Assembly (NCBI RefSeq): GCF_009908285.1
Contig: NZ_JAAARM010000025.1
Span: forward strand, 34,720 to 98,719
DNA: 64,000 nucleotides
From: Pseudomonas sp. Fl4BN1
GTDB lineage: Bacteria > Pseudomonadota > Gammaproteobacteria > Pseudomonadales > Pseudomonadaceae
Direction: 5' to 3'
Numbering within the stretch: the first letter of the stretch is position 1; each line of letters begins with the position of its first letter. A model generated the notes under the pieces. That model was not told the origin of the DNA. It ran no database searches and saw only the letters and a program-made list of their open reading frames with translations. The translations under genes and the position numbers were made by a program. Of the stretch, positions 31,731-41,070 are shown in pieces.

Positions 31731-34442
31731 ATGACTGTAAAAAACGCAACTCCTCGGAACACCAGCGCCACCAGCGACAACAACAAGCTGTCGATGCGTG
31801 CCGCTCGCGAAGCCCAGAACGGCCTGGCCGTGACCCTGGCCAACGTCAACTCCAGCACCGCCGGCCTCACCGAACTCGACGCCGAAGGCCGCCTGCAACG
31901 GGATGGCCACAACGAAGTCGCCCACGACCGTCCGCCCCACGCCCTGGTGCAATTGCTGCACGCCTTCAACAACCCCTTCATCTATGTGCTGATGACCCTG
32001 ACCGGTATCAGTTTCTTCACCGACTTCTGGCTGCCGCTGCAGGCCGGCGAAGAAACCGATCTCACTGGGGTGATCATCGTCACCGTGATGGTACTGGCCA
32101 GTGGCCTGATGCGCTTCTGGCAGGAGCACCGCTCGGCCAAGGCCGCCGAGGCCCTCAAGGCCATGGTGCGCACCACCGCGGCGGTATTGCGTCGCGAACA
32201 GATGGGCATGCAGGCCCGGGTCCGCGAAGTGCCAATGCGCGATCTGGTGGTGGGCGACATCATCCAGCTGTCCGCCGGTGACATGATCCCCGCAGACATC
32301 CGCCTGATCGAATCCCGCGACCTGTTCATCAGCCAGGCGGTGCTCACCGGTGAAGCTCTGCCGGTGGAGAAGTACGACACCCTGGGCGCGGTACAGGAAA
32401 AATCCGCCAAGGCCCAGGCGGCCGATCAGCAGGACCTGCTGGACCTGCCGAACATCTGCTTCATGGGCACCAACGTGGTCAGCGGCACCGCCACGGCCGT
32501 AGTGGTGGCCACAGGCGGGCGCACCTACTTCGGCTCCCTGGCCCGCTCCATCGTCGGCTCCCGTACGCAGACCGCCTTCGACCGCGGGGTCAACAGCGTC
32601 AGCTGGCTGCTGATCCGCTTCATGCTGGTGATGGTGCCCATCGTCCTGCTGATCAACGGTTTCACCAAGGGCGACTGGGCCGAGGCCTTCATGTTCGCCC
32701 TGGCGGTGGCCGTCGGCCTGACCCCTGAAATGCTGCCGATGATCGTCAGCGCCAACCTGGCCAAGGGCGCCGCGGCCATGGCCAAGCGCAAAGTGGTGGT
32801 CAAGCGCCTCAACGCGATCCAGAACTTCGGCGCCATGGACGTGCTCTGCACCGACAAGACCGGCACCCTGACCCAGGACCGGATCATCCTCGAACACCAC
32901 GTCGACATCAGCGGCAGCCGCTGCGATGAAGTGCTGCAACTGGCCTGGCTCAACAGCTACCACCAGAGCGGCATGAAGAACCTGATGGACCGTGCGGTGG
33001 TCAGCTTCGCCGAGGAAAACCAGCACTTCACCCCGCCCGCCGCCTGGCGCAAGGTCGATGAACTGCCGTTCGACTTCGTTCGTCGACGCCTGTCGGTGAT
33101 CCTCGCCGATGCCCGCGGCCATCACCTGCTGGTGTGCAAGGGCGCGGTGGAAGAGATGCTGGAAACCGCCACCTGGGTTCGCCACGACGGGGTCGCCGTC
33201 GAGCTTAACGCCGAGCGCCGCGCAGCCTTGCTGCAACTCGCCGAAGACTACAACCGCGACGGCTTCCGCGTGCTGCTGGTGGGCACCCGCGATATCGCCC
33301 GGGACCAGATCCAGAGCCAGTACGGTGCCCGTGACGAGCGTGAGCTGGTCATCGAAGGCTTGCTGACCTTCCTCGATCCACCCAAGGAAACCGCTGGCCC
33401 AGCCATTGCCGCCCTGCGCGACAACGGCGTGACGGTAAAAGTGCTGACCGGCGACAACCCTATCGTCACCGCGAAGATCTGCCGCGAAGTCGGCCTGGAA
33501 GCTGGCGAGCCACTGCTCGGCCGGGACATCGAGCACATGGATGACCAGGTGCTCGGGCGCCTGGTGGAAGAACGCACCGTGTTCGCCAAGCTCACCCCGC
33601 TGCAGAAATCCCGGGTGCTCAAGGCCTTGCAGGCTAACGGCCACACCGTCGGTTTCCTCGGCGACGGGATCAACGACGCCCCCGCCCTGCGCGATGCCGA
33701 CGTTGGCATCTCGGTGGACAGCGGCACCGACATCGCCAAGGAGTCGGCGGACATCATCCTCTTGGAAAAGAGCCTGATGGTGCTGGAAGAAGGCGTGATC
33801 AAAGGCCGCGAGACCTTCGGCAACATCATGAAGTACCTGAACATGACCGCCAGTTCCAACTTCGGCAACGTGTTCTCGGTGCTGGTGGCCAGTGCCTTCA
33901 TTCCCTTCCTGCCGATGCTGGCGATCCACTTGCTGCTGCAGAACCTGATGTACGACTTCTCCCAGCTGGCGCTGCCGTGGGACAAGATGGACAAGGAATA
34001 CCTGGCCAAGCCACGCAAGTGGGACGCCAAGAACATCGGGCGCTTCATGCTGTGGATCGGGCCGACCTCGTCGATCTTCGACATCACCACCTTCGCCCTG
34101 ATGTGGTACGTGTTCGCCGCCAACAGCGTGGAAATGGCGGCCCTGTTCCAGTCCGGCTGGTTCATCGAAGGCCTGCTCTCGCAGACCCTGGTGGTGCACA
34201 TGCTGCGGACCCGCAAGATCCCGTTCATCCAGAGCACCGCAGCCTTGCCGGTGATGCTGGCGACCGGGCTGGTGATGGCGCTGGGGATCTACGTGCCCTT
34301 CTCGCCTCTGGGCAGCATGGTCGGCCTGGTGCCGCTGCCGTGGGAATACTTCCCATGGCTGGTAGGCACCCTGCTCGCCTACTGCGTGGTCGCCCAGACC
34401 ATGAAGACCCTGTACATCCGCCGCTTCAAGCAGTGGTTCTAA
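31731..34442 (+). CDS. mgtA: Magnesium-translocating P-type ATPase MgtA
   Basis: The protein is 903 residues of the P3B type, importing Mg2+ at the inner membrane. Visible hallmarks are the phosphorylation motif D375-KTGTLT (VLCTDKTGTLTQDRI), the actuator loop TGEALPVEK, the membrane VGLTPEMLPMIVSANLAKGA, the hinge GDGINDAPALRDADVGISVD and a C-terminal bundle of six helices. The N-terminus is a cytosolic tail with LNRAAREAQN-like basic residues (SMRAAREAQNG), expected for MgtA. ATG 31731 follows AGGAG at 8 nt. Expression is probably controlled by the structured leader upstream. A small basic protein and a Na/Pi-type transporter follow. Confidence 0.96.
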   Translation: MTVKNATPRNTSATSDNNKLSMRAAREAQNGLAVTLANVNSSTAGLTELDAEGRLQRDGHNEVAHDRPPHALVQLLHAFNNPFIYVLMTLTGISFFTDFWLPLQAGEETDLTGVIIVTVMVLASGLMRFWQEHRSAKAAEALKAMVRTTAAVLRREQMGMQARVREVPMRDLVVGDIIQLSAGDMIPADIRLIESRDLFISQAVLTGEALPVEKYDTLGAVQEKSAKAQAADQQDLLDLPNICFMGTNVVSGTATAVVVATGGRTYFGSLARSIVGSRTQTAFDRGVNSVSWLLIRFMLVMVPIVLLINGFTKGDWAEAFMFALAVAVGLTPEMLPMIVSANLAKGAAAMAKRKVVVKRLNAIQNFGAMDVLCTDKTGTLTQDRIILEHHVDISGSRCDEVLQLAWLNSYHQSGMKNLMDRAVVSFAEENQHFTPPAAWRKVDELPFDFVRRRLSVILADARGHHLLVCKGAVEEMLETATWVRHDGVAVELNAERRAALLQLAEDYNRDGFRVLLVGTRDIARDQIQSQYGARDERELVIEGLLTFLDPPKETAGPAIAALRDNGVTVKVLTGDNPIVTAKICREVGLEAGEPLLGRDIEHMDDQVLGRLVEERTVFAKLTPLQKSRVLKALQANGHTVGFLGDGINDAPALRDADVGISVDSGTDIAKESADIILLEKSLMVLEEGVIKGRETFGNIMKYLNMTASSNFGNVFSVLVASAFIPFLPMLAIHLLLQNLMYDFSQLALPWDKMDKEYLAKPRKWDAKNIGRFMLWIGPTSSIFDITTFALMWYVFAANSVEMAALFQSGWFIEGLLSQTLVVHMLRTRKIPFIQSTAALPVMLATGLVMALGIYVPFSPLGSMVGLVPLPWEYFPWLVGTLLAYCVVAQTMKTLYIRRFKQWF

Positions 34443-34564
34443 GGGCCTGAGCCCTGGCGCATCCGCCCCGAGCGGCTGCGCCAGACACTCGATACACGAT
34501 GCCACCGTCGGCGCGACCCGTGCCTCGCCGACGGCGACGCTGTTCGCCTGCAAGGAGCATCGCC

Positions 34565-34765
34565 ATGTACTTCAAGCCTTTTTCGTCGTTGCAGCGCGCC
34601 CTGCGCGCAGTACTGGTCATCGGCCTCAGCACCTGCGCCCGCCTGCTCACCCGCATGAGCATCCGGCTTTATGTGCGAGGCCTGCTAAGCGCAGTTGAAG
34701 TTCGTTTCCTGCTGGAATTCAGCGCCGTCATCACCCGCACGTCTCTGCGGCTGGCGATTGCCTGA
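34565..34765 (+). CDS. Small basic hydrophobic protein, 66 residues
   Basis: ATG 34565 is preceded by AAGGAG at 7-8 nt, a strong site. The product MYFKPFSSLQRALRAVLVIG onwards is Leu/Arg-rich and amphipathic, with short hydrophobic stretches (AVLVIGLSTCA, VRFLLEFSAVI). Membrane association is likely. It lies between mgtA and the Na/Pi transporter, ending 27 bp before the latter. Small membrane proteins modulate MgtA in enterobacteria (MgtS, MgtR), and this could be a functional analogue, though no homology is visible. Confidence 0.6.
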   Translation: MYFKPFSSLQRALRAVLVIGLSTCARLLTRMSIRLYVRGLLSAVEVRFLLEFSAVITRTSLRLAIA

Positions 34766-34792
34766 ACCGGTAACAGTCCCGGGAGAATACTC

Positions 34793-36508
34793 ATGTCGGG
34801 CACCACTCTTCTGATCAACCTCGCCGGCGCCATCGCGCTCTTGCTGTGGGGCTCGCAGATGATCTCCGGATCACTCCTGCGGGGCTTCGGCAGCCCGCTG
34901 CGGCACTGGCTCGGCCAACACCTGAACAACCGCTGGCTGGCGCTGCTGTGTGGCGTCGGCATTACCGGCGTGCTGCAAAGCAGTACCGCCGTGAGCCTGA
35001 TGGCCAGCTCCTTTACTGCCGCCGGCACCCTGGGCCTGGCCCCGGCCCTGGCGGTCATGCTCGGCGCCAACATCGGCTCGACCCTGGTGGTCCAACTGCT
35101 CAGTCTCGACCTGTCACTGGTGACCCCGGTGGTACTGCTGGCGGGCTTCCTGAGCTTTCGCCTGCAGGGCGACTCGCGCTTTGAAAGCATCGGCTGCGCG
35201 CTGATCGGCCTGGGGCTGATGCTGCTGGCCCTGGGAATGCTCGGCGCAACCCTGGGGGCGGTGGAAAGCACCCCAGTGTTCCAGCTAGTGATGAGCAGCC
35301 TCGACGGCGACCTGCTGCTGGCGATGCTGGTGGCGGTACTTCTGACCTGGATGTGCCACTCCAGTGTCGCGGTGGTGCTGCTGATCGCGTCACTGGCCGG
35401 CACCGGCCTGCTGTCGCCGGCCACCAGCATGGCTCTGGTGCTGGGCGTCAACCTCGGCGGCACCTTGCCGTCACTGCTCAGTGCCAGCGGCAACGTCGCC
35501 CGGCGCCTGCCCTTGGGCAACCTGCTGGTGCGCCTGCTGGGGGTGGTTGTGCTACTGCCCTGGATCGGCACCCTGGCGCAGTTGCCGGCCGTCGAACAGC
35601 TGCCGCCTGCATTGCTGGTGGTGTACCTGCACAGCACCTTCAGCCTGGTGCTGGCCCTGCTGTTCATCGGTTTCACCGAGCCATTGGGCAAACTGCTGAC
35701 CCGGCTGCTGCCGGCGCCTGCTCCGGTGACCGATCCGGGCATGCCGCTGTACCTGGATGAAGCCGGGCTCGAAGTGGCCAATATCGGCCTGTCGAATGCT
35801 GCCCGGGAAGCCCTGCGCATGGCCGACATGCTCTCGGGCATGCTCGACCGGGTACTGCAGCTGTTTCGTACCTCCAGCCTGGACAATGCCGATCAGCTGC
35901 GGCAGATCGATCAGTCCCTGGATCTGCTCAGCGCGGCGATCCGCGCCTACCTGGCGGACATCGGCAAGGAAGGCATCAGCGACCAGGACGCCGACCGCTC
36001 CCAGGAGATCCTGCTGCTGGTGATCAACCTGGAACACGCCGGCGACATCCTCTCCACCAGCCTCGCGCAACTGGCGGTACGCCGCCTGCGTCGTGGCGAA
36101 CCGTTCTCCGAGTTCGAGCTGGGCACCCTGTACCCGCTGCACCAGGAACTGCTGGACAGCCTGAGCCTGGCCATCACCGTGTTCCTGCGCGAGGACCTAC
36201 CCACCGCGCACCAGTTGCTGGCACGCAAGGAAACCGTCCGGCGCCTGGAAGCCGCGGCCGGTCGCGAGCACTTTCGCAAACTGCGCGAAGACCGCAGCGC
36301 CTGGGCCGAATCCGGCGACATCTTCCAGCGTCTGCTGCGGGACTACCGACGGGTGCACCACCACATCGCCGCACTGGCCTACCCGGCCCTGGAGCGCGCC
36401 GGTGAGCGCGACATCGAGCACACCGACCTCCATGAGCCGTTGCCCGAAGCGCTGCCCGGCGAGCCTGGGGTTGCCGAGTCCAAGGAGAACAGCCGATGCG
36501 CGTCCTGA
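34793..36508 (+). CDS. Na/Pi cotransporter family protein with PhoU-like tail
   Basis: About 310 residues of membrane helices carry the repeated family motif: GVLQSSTAVSLMASS in the first half and a degenerate HSSVAVVLLIASLAG in the second, with LGANIGSTLV. The C-terminal 240 residues are helical and PhoU-like (AREALRMADMLSGMLDRV, ILLLVINLEHAGDIL). Members such as YjbB move phosphate across the inner membrane, and YjbB acts in export. GGGAG lies before the ATG. The gene ends inside the start of the SLOG gene (13-bp overlap). Co-directional placement after mgtA suggests linked magnesium and phosphate control. Confidence 0.9.
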   Translation: MSGTTLLINLAGAIALLLWGSQMISGSLLRGFGSPLRHWLGQHLNNRWLALLCGVGITGVLQSSTAVSLMASSFTAAGTLGLAPALAVMLGANIGSTLVVQLLSLDLSLVTPVVLLAGFLSFRLQGDSRFESIGCALIGLGLMLLALGMLGATLGAVESTPVFQLVMSSLDGDLLLAMLVAVLLTWMCHSSVAVVLLIASLAGTGLLSPATSMALVLGVNLGGTLPSLLSASGNVARRLPLGNLLVRLLGVVVLLPWIGTLAQLPAVEQLPPALLVVYLHSTFSLVLALLFIGFTEPLGKLLTRLLPAPAPVTDPGMPLYLDEAGLEVANIGLSNAAREALRMADMLSGMLDRVLQLFRTSSLDNADQLRQIDQSLDLLSAAIRAYLADIGKEGISDQDADRSQEILLLVINLEHAGDILSTSLAQLAVRRLRRGEPFSEFELGTLYPLHQELLDSLSLAITVFLREDLPTAHQLLARKETVRRLEAAAGREHFRKLREDRSAWAESGDIFQRLLRDYRRVHHHIAALAYPALERAGERDIEHTDLHEPLPEALPGEPGVAESKENSRCAS

Positions 36509-36846
36509 TCTGTGCCGGCCGCTACTACGCCGACAGCCGCCTGTGCCGCCAGGTCCTGGAGGCCTTCCAGCGCCTGCACGAAGTCCGGGTGGTGATTCAT
36601 GGCGGCAGCCAGTTCCTCGGTGCGCACATCGAGGACTGGGCCCGGGAAACCGGGGCCGACATCGTCCGTTACCCGCCCAACTGGCAACTGCACGGCAAAC
36701 ACGCCGAGCGCCTGCGCAACAGCTTCATGCTGGCTGACAGCCGCCCGGACATCGTCCTCGCCCTGCCCGGCGGAGAGGACACCGAAGAGTTGCTGGCCCA
36801 GGCCCGTGACCGTGGTGTCCAGACCCTGTCGGTGGACGAGCAGTAG
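36496..36846 (+). CDS. SLOG-domain protein (DUF2493 / YspA-like)
   Basis: The protein is 116 residues and begins MRVLICAGRYYADSRLCRQV, the hallmark of the DUF2493 Rossmann-like SLOG family. VIHGGSQFLGAHIEDWA, RNSFMLADSRPDIVLALPGG and the final DRGVQTLSV complete the pattern. SLOG proteins bind nucleotides or nucleotide-derived ligands, and the role of this subgroup is not established. The gene overlaps the transporter gene by 13 bp, and an AAGGAG site sits inside the upstream gene. Translation is therefore coupled, and a role in the same process is implied. Confidence 0.85.
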   Translation: MRVLICAGRYYADSRLCRQVLEAFQRLHEVRVVIHGGSQFLGAHIEDWARETGADIVRYPPNWQLHGKHAERLRNSFMLADSRPDIVLALPGGEDTEELLAQARDRGVQTLSVDEQ

Positions 36847-36923
36847 ACCCACCCCCATGCAGCACCCACCCGCGCCGGCCCATAACCCACCGAGCCGGCG
36901 CCCCACACAGAACGAGATCCGCC

Positions 36924-37709
36924 ATGTCCAAGCACACGCCACATCGCTCCTCACGTTCCACCTCCTGGGGCCACTCCCTGCCTGCTGCGAAAAGCCGCAT
37001 GCTCAAACGCAACCTGCTGTTCCTCGCCCTCACCGCCGGTGCTACCGCGACCCTGGCGCTGTGCTCCAAGGCCCAGGCCGCCGGCGGCGCCTACGTGGTG
37101 GATGACGGTGCGATCAATGCCCCTGGAGAATGCAATGTCGATGTCTGGTACCAGAGCACCCGGCACCAGCGTTCGAATCACAACAGCGTGATTGCTCCGG
37201 CCTGTACCTTCAGCCAGTTGCCCTGGGTCCAGCTGGGGGCCGCCGTACAGCGCCAGCAGGCCGATGGCCAGGGCGAAACGCAACTCAGCCCGCAGATCAA
37301 ACTCGCCTTGCTGGACCGCGAAGACCTCGGCCTGCAACTGGCCCTGGCCGGCTCCGCGCACTGGGCGCTGAACCGCAACCACAGTTTTGACGGCGGCGAC
37401 CTGAGCCTGCCCCTGACCTTCAGTCCCAGCCAGAGCCTGCGGCTGAACGTCAATGCCGGCTGGGCCCATGCCTACGACGACGGTGAACAGAACCACCGCT
37501 GGACCTGGGGCACGGGCGTCGAATATGACCTGGCACAGAGCCTGACCCTGATTGCCGAACGCTACGGCCAGCGGGGTGGCGAACAGGCCTGGCAGGCCGG
37601 CCCCCGTCTTCACGTAGGCCAGCACCTGGACCTGGACCTGATTGTCGGCCAGCATCTGACCGAGGCACGTGATCGCTGGCTGACCACCGGCGTCACCTTG
37701 AGATTCTAA
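36924..37709 (+). CDS. Probable outer-membrane beta-barrel protein
   Basis: A signal peptide, MLKRNLLFLALTAGATATLA, ends near AQA. About 220 residues of alternating amphipathic strands follow and end in VTLRF, the aromatic C-terminus typical of Omp85-inserted barrels. Strand blocks such as LPWVQLGAAVQRQ, LSPQIKLALLD and LRLNVNAGWAHAYDDG resemble small transporter-like barrels. ATG 36924 is used here but gives a long, basic n-region; ATG 36999 would start at the signal peptide proper. It follows the SLOG gene by 77 bp and is probably the last gene of the mgtA transcript. The cargo is unknown. Confidence 0.75.
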   Translation: MSKHTPHRSSRSTSWGHSLPAAKSRMLKRNLLFLALTAGATATLALCSKAQAAGGAYVVDDGAINAPGECNVDVWYQSTRHQRSNHNSVIAPACTFSQLPWVQLGAAVQRQQADGQGETQLSPQIKLALLDREDLGLQLALAGSAHWALNRNHSFDGGDLSLPLTFSPSQSLRLNVNAGWAHAYDDGEQNHRWTWGTGVEYDLAQSLTLIAERYGQRGGEQAWQAGPRLHVGQHLDLDLIVGQHLTEARDRWLTTGVTLRF

Positions 37710-37733
37710 GGCGCTACCCCCAGCTGATTTTTT

Positions 37734-37815
37734 GTAGGAGCTGGCTTGCCGACGCAGGCACCGGCGAGCGCAGTACCAGGCTTGAGGCGCCTTTCGCCGG
37801 CAAGCCAGCTCCTAT
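37734..37815. repeat. Paired REP palindrome
   Basis: GTAGGAGCTGGCTTGCC at the left and GCCGGCAAGCCAGCTCCTAT at the right form a REP doublet between the convergent genes ending at 37709 and 37880. It could serve as a transcription boundary. Confidence 0.8.
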
Positions 37816-37879
37816 AGACATCAGCGTGGGGCTTGCTGATGAAAGCACTTCCAAGACCCGCCAGACTCATCCGTGCAGC

Positions 37880-38584
37880 TCAAGCAGGCCGTGGATACAA
37901 CGCCTCATCGAACTGTTCCAGGCGCGGGAACACCAGCGGTTGATCATCCGCCAGGTGCTGCAGGCGCCGCTGATAACTGCGCAAGAATTCCTCCCGGGCC
38001 TCCTGGCTGATATAGGGCACATGCCAGGCCACGAACGGCTCCAGCACCTCACACCCGACATACGCCAGCGTCCCCCGCAGCAACGGCCGCAGCAGGTCCT
38101 CCAGCGGCCCATGAATCGCCCCTTCACCGAACATGTGTTCACGCCCGCCGAGGGTCAGGGTCACCAGGGCCTTTTTACCCGCCAGGCCGCCCTGGTCATA
38201 GAAGCGCTTGCCGCCGTAACACACCCCGGACACCAGCACCCGGTCGATCCAGCCCTTGAGCATGGCGGGCACCGAGAACCAGAACACCGGGAAATTCAGG
38301 ATCAGCAGGTCGGCCCACAACAGCTTGTCCAGCTCGCCCTGGATGTCCGCGGCGATGCTGCCGTTCTTCACCCCCAGGCGTTGCTCCAGGGCATACACCA
38401 GGTAGTCAGGGTTATCCCGGGCAGCAAAGTCCTCGGCGCTGGCCACCGGGTTCCAGTTCATCGCGTACAAGTCACTGACCTGTACCTGATGCCCCTGGGC
38501 TTCGAGGGTGGTAACGGCCTGGTCGCGCAAGGCGGCAGTGAAGGATTGCGGCTCGGGGTGGGCGTGGACGATCAACACGTTCAT
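37880..38584 (-). CDS. NAD(P)H quinone oxidoreductase, flavodoxin-2 fold
   Basis: The protein is 234 residues and begins MNVLIVHAHPEPQSFTAAL, the FMN/FAD phosphate loop of the KefF/MdaB/NQO1 family. ADLLILNFPVFWFSVPAMLKGWIDRV and VTLTLGGREHMFGEGAIHG follow. Such enzymes transfer two electrons from NAD(P)H to quinones. The start at 38584 puts GAGGA 6 nt upstream; ATG 38590 would be too close to it. It follows the ABC ATPase gene by 9 bp in the same operon, an unusual partner for a peptide-type importer. Confidence 0.88.
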   Translation of the reverse strand: MNVLIVHAHPEPQSFTAALRDQAVTTLEAQGHQVQVSDLYAMNWNPVASAEDFAARDNPDYLVYALEQRLGVKNGSIAADIQGELDKLLWADLLILNFPVFWFSVPAMLKGWIDRVLVSGVCYGGKRFYDQGGLAGKKALVTLTLGGREHMFGEGAIHGPLEDLLRPLLRGTLAYVGCEVLEPFVAWHVPYISQEAREEFLRSYQRRLQHLADDQPLVFPRLEQFDEALYPRPA

Positions 38585-38593
38585 GAACATTCC

Positions 38594-40237
38594 TCAAACA
38601 GATTGCAAGGGGCAAGGTGCGCCGCGACGGGCCAGCAACTGGTCGAGCCAGTCGGGGTCCATTTGCGGCTCGGACGAAAACAGTAATCCGGTGTAGTCCT
38701 GGTAAGGCGGGGTGAAGATCCGGCTGCGGCTGCCCTGGTCGACCACGCGACCGCGCTGCATCACCAGCACCTGATCGGCAATGGCGCGTACGGTAGCCAC
38801 GTCGTGGGTGATGAACAGATAAGCCACCCCCAGTTGCCGCTGGATACGGTCCAGGAGCTTGAGCACGCCCTCGGCCACCAGTTGGTCGAGAGCTGACGTC
38901 ACCTCATCGCAGATGATCAGTTGCGGCTCAGCAGCCAGGGCCCGGGCGATGCAGATGCGCTGCTTCTGCCCACCGGACAGCTCGCGGGGCTGACGCTCCA
39001 TGTACGTCGCCGGGTCCAGTTCCATCATCTCCAGCAATTCGCCGACCCTGGCGCGCAGCGCCGCGCCCTTGAGCCCGAGGTAGAAGCTCAGCGGCCGACC
39101 GAGGATATCGACGATGCGCTGGCGCGGATTGAGCGCGGTGTCGGGGATCTGGTAGATCATCTGGATCCGCCGCAATTGCTCCTTGCTGCGCTGCCGGTAG
39201 TCCAGGGGCAAGGCCTGACCGTCGTACAGCAACTGCCCGGAACCGGGCGGCAACAAGCCGCTGATGACCCGCGCGGTGGTGCTTTTGCCACTGCCGGATT
39301 CGCCGATCACGGCCAAGGTCTGGCCAGCATGCAGGCTCAGTGAAACGTCCTCCAGCACCGGTTGCCGCCCATAGGCCGCGCAGACGTTGCGCAACTCCAG
39401 CAGCGGGCGTGCCCGGGCCGGTTCCGGCTTGGCTTCGGTGCGGAAGCTGCGCACCGCCCACAACGACTGGGTGTAGGCCTGCTGCGGGTCGCTGAGCATG
39501 CGCCGGGTCGGCGCCTGCTCCACCAACTGGCCGTGGCGCAGGACCATGATCCGATCGGCCATCTGGGCCACCACTGCCAGGTCATGGCTGATGTACAGCG
39601 CGGCGCTGCCATAGATCTTGACCGCGTCGCGGATCGCCGCCAGCACTTCGATCTGGGTGGTGACGTCGAGGGCGGTGGTGGGCTCATCGAAGATGATCAG
39701 GTCCGGATGGCAGGCCATGGCCATGGCGGTCATCACCCGTTGCAACTGCCCACCGGACACCTGGTGCGGATAACGCTGGCCGATCTGCTCCGGGTCCGGC
39801 AGGCGCAGCACCCGGTACAGTTCCACCGCCTCGGCTTCGGCCTGGGCCCGGCTGATACCACCGTTGATCACCGCGCTTTCCACATGCTGGTCGATCAACC
39901 GATGAGCCGGGTTGAACGACGCCGCCGCGCTTTGTGCGACATAGGCGATGCGCAAGCCCCGCAGCCGGCGCAAGGCCTCCGGCGTGGCCTGCAGCAGTTC
40001 GATGCCATCAAAGCGCACCGAGCCACCGCTGAAGCGACAGCCATCGCGCACATACCCCATGGCAGCCAGGCCCAGGGTCGACTTGCCGGCCCCCGACTCG
40101 CCGATCAGCCCAAGCACTTCGCCGCGCTGCAAGCTCAGGTCGAGGCCCTTGATCAGTGGATGCCAGGCGTCCTGGTAATGGCCTTCGATGCGCAGGTCGC
40201 GGATCTCCAGCAATGGTGTTGCCTGAGTCTCGAGCAT
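38594..40237 (-). CDS. Dipeptide/nickel-type ABC transporter, fused double ATPase
   Basis: Two complete ATPase domains are joined in one 547-residue chain. The first has Walker A GESGAGKST, signature SGGQLQRV and Walker B LIIFDEPTT; the second has GESGSGKST, SGGQKQRI and LIICDEVTS. This corresponds to a DppD-DppF fusion energising the two permeases encoded upstream. The second domain has Asp-Glu-Val in place of Asp-Glu-Pro, common in this family. ATG 40237 follows AAGGAG and begins 2 nt after the stop of the preceding permease gene; the upstream GTG is not needed. Confidence 0.93.
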   Translation of the reverse strand: MLETQATPLLEIRDLRIEGHYQDAWHPLIKGLDLSLQRGEVLGLIGESGAGKSTLGLAAMGYVRDGCRFSGGSVRFDGIELLQATPEALRRLRGLRIAYVAQSAAASFNPAHRLIDQHVESAVINGGISRAQAEAEAVELYRVLRLPDPEQIGQRYPHQVSGGQLQRVMTAMAMACHPDLIIFDEPTTALDVTTQIEVLAAIRDAVKIYGSAALYISHDLAVVAQMADRIMVLRHGQLVEQAPTRRMLSDPQQAYTQSLWAVRSFRTEAKPEPARARPLLELRNVCAAYGRQPVLEDVSLSLHAGQTLAVIGESGSGKSTTARVISGLLPPGSGQLLYDGQALPLDYRQRSKEQLRRIQMIYQIPDTALNPRQRIVDILGRPLSFYLGLKGAALRARVGELLEMMELDPATYMERQPRELSGGQKQRICIARALAAEPQLIICDEVTSALDQLVAEGVLKLLDRIQRQLGVAYLFITHDVATVRAIADQVLVMQRGRVVDQGSRSRIFTPPYQDYTGLLFSSEPQMDPDWLDQLLARRGAPCPLQSV

Positions 40238-40239
40238 GT

Positions 40240-41067
40240 TCAGCACTCCTTGAGTCCGCTGGACTGATGCAGTACCCAGTCGACGACGAAATTCACACTG
40301 ACGGTGATCAGCGCCACTGCCAGGGCCGGCAGCAACGGACTAAAGTCGCCGAACGTGATCAGCACCGCGTTGTCGCGCACCATGCTGCCCCAGTCGGCGG
40401 TGGGCGGCTGGATGCCCAGGCCGAGGAACGACAAGGCACTGATGAACAGAAAGACAAAACAGAAGCGCAGGCCGAACTCGGCGATCAGCGGCGCCGCGGC
40501 ATTGGGCAGCACCTCGCGCGTCACCAGCCACCACAGCCCTTCCCCACGCAGGCGCGCGGCCTCGACAAAGTCCAGGACCACGATGTTCATCGCCACCGCC
40601 CGGGCCAGGCGAAATACCCGGGTGGCATCCAGCAGCGCAATCACCAGCACCAGGGAGGTGGCGTTGGTGCCCACCACACTGAGAATCAACAGGGCGAAAA
40701 TCAGCTGCGGGATAGCCATCAGGATGTCCACCAACCGCGACAGGCCCTGGTCGATCCAGCCACCGCGCAACGCCGCAACCAGGCCACCGAGGCCGCCCAG
40801 TACAAAGGCCAGCAGCGTGGTCAGGAACGCGATGCCCAAGGTGTTGCGGGCACCATAGACCAGGCGGCTGAACAGGTCGCGCCCGAGGTTGTCGGTGCCC
40901 AGCAGGAACTGGCTGCTCCAGGGCGCAAAACCCTCGCCCACCACCTGGGTTTCACCGTAAGGCGCCAGCACCGGTGCGAACAGCGCGACCAGGATGTACA
41001 GCAGGATCACCAACAGGCCGAAGCGCGCACTCAATGGCGCCCGCAGCAAGGACTTGAACAGACTCAT
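40240..41067 (-). CDS. ABC transporter permease, DppC type
   Basis: The protein is 275 residues with about six membrane helices. It shows the DppC N-terminal pattern LVALFAPVLAPYGE, GTDNLGRDLFSRLVYGAR and the ATPase-coupling EAA loop FVEAARLRGEGLWWLVTREVLPNA. FLGLGIQPPTADWGSMVRD is another strong family signature. It pairs with the DppB-like protein encoded 3 bp upstream. The substrate is unspecified peptide, opine or metal chelate. Confidence 0.93.
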   Translation of the reverse strand: MSLFKSLLRAPLSARFGLLVILLYILVALFAPVLAPYGETQVVGEGFAPWSSQFLLGTDNLGRDLFSRLVYGARNTLGIAFLTTLLAFVLGGLGGLVAALRGGWIDQGLSRLVDILMAIPQLIFALLILSVVGTNATSLVLVIALLDATRVFRLARAVAMNIVVLDFVEAARLRGEGLWWLVTREVLPNAAAPLIAEFGLRFCFVFLFISALSFLGLGIQPPTADWGSMVRDNAVLITFGDFSPLLPALAVALITVSVNFVVDWVLHQSSGLKEC

Positions 41068-41070
41068 GGA

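Noticed and set aside
31674..34553. A 959-codon open frame antisense to mgtA
   Set aside because: The mgtA frame has all P-type ATPase motifs; the antisense product is compositionally biased and lacks recognisable domains.
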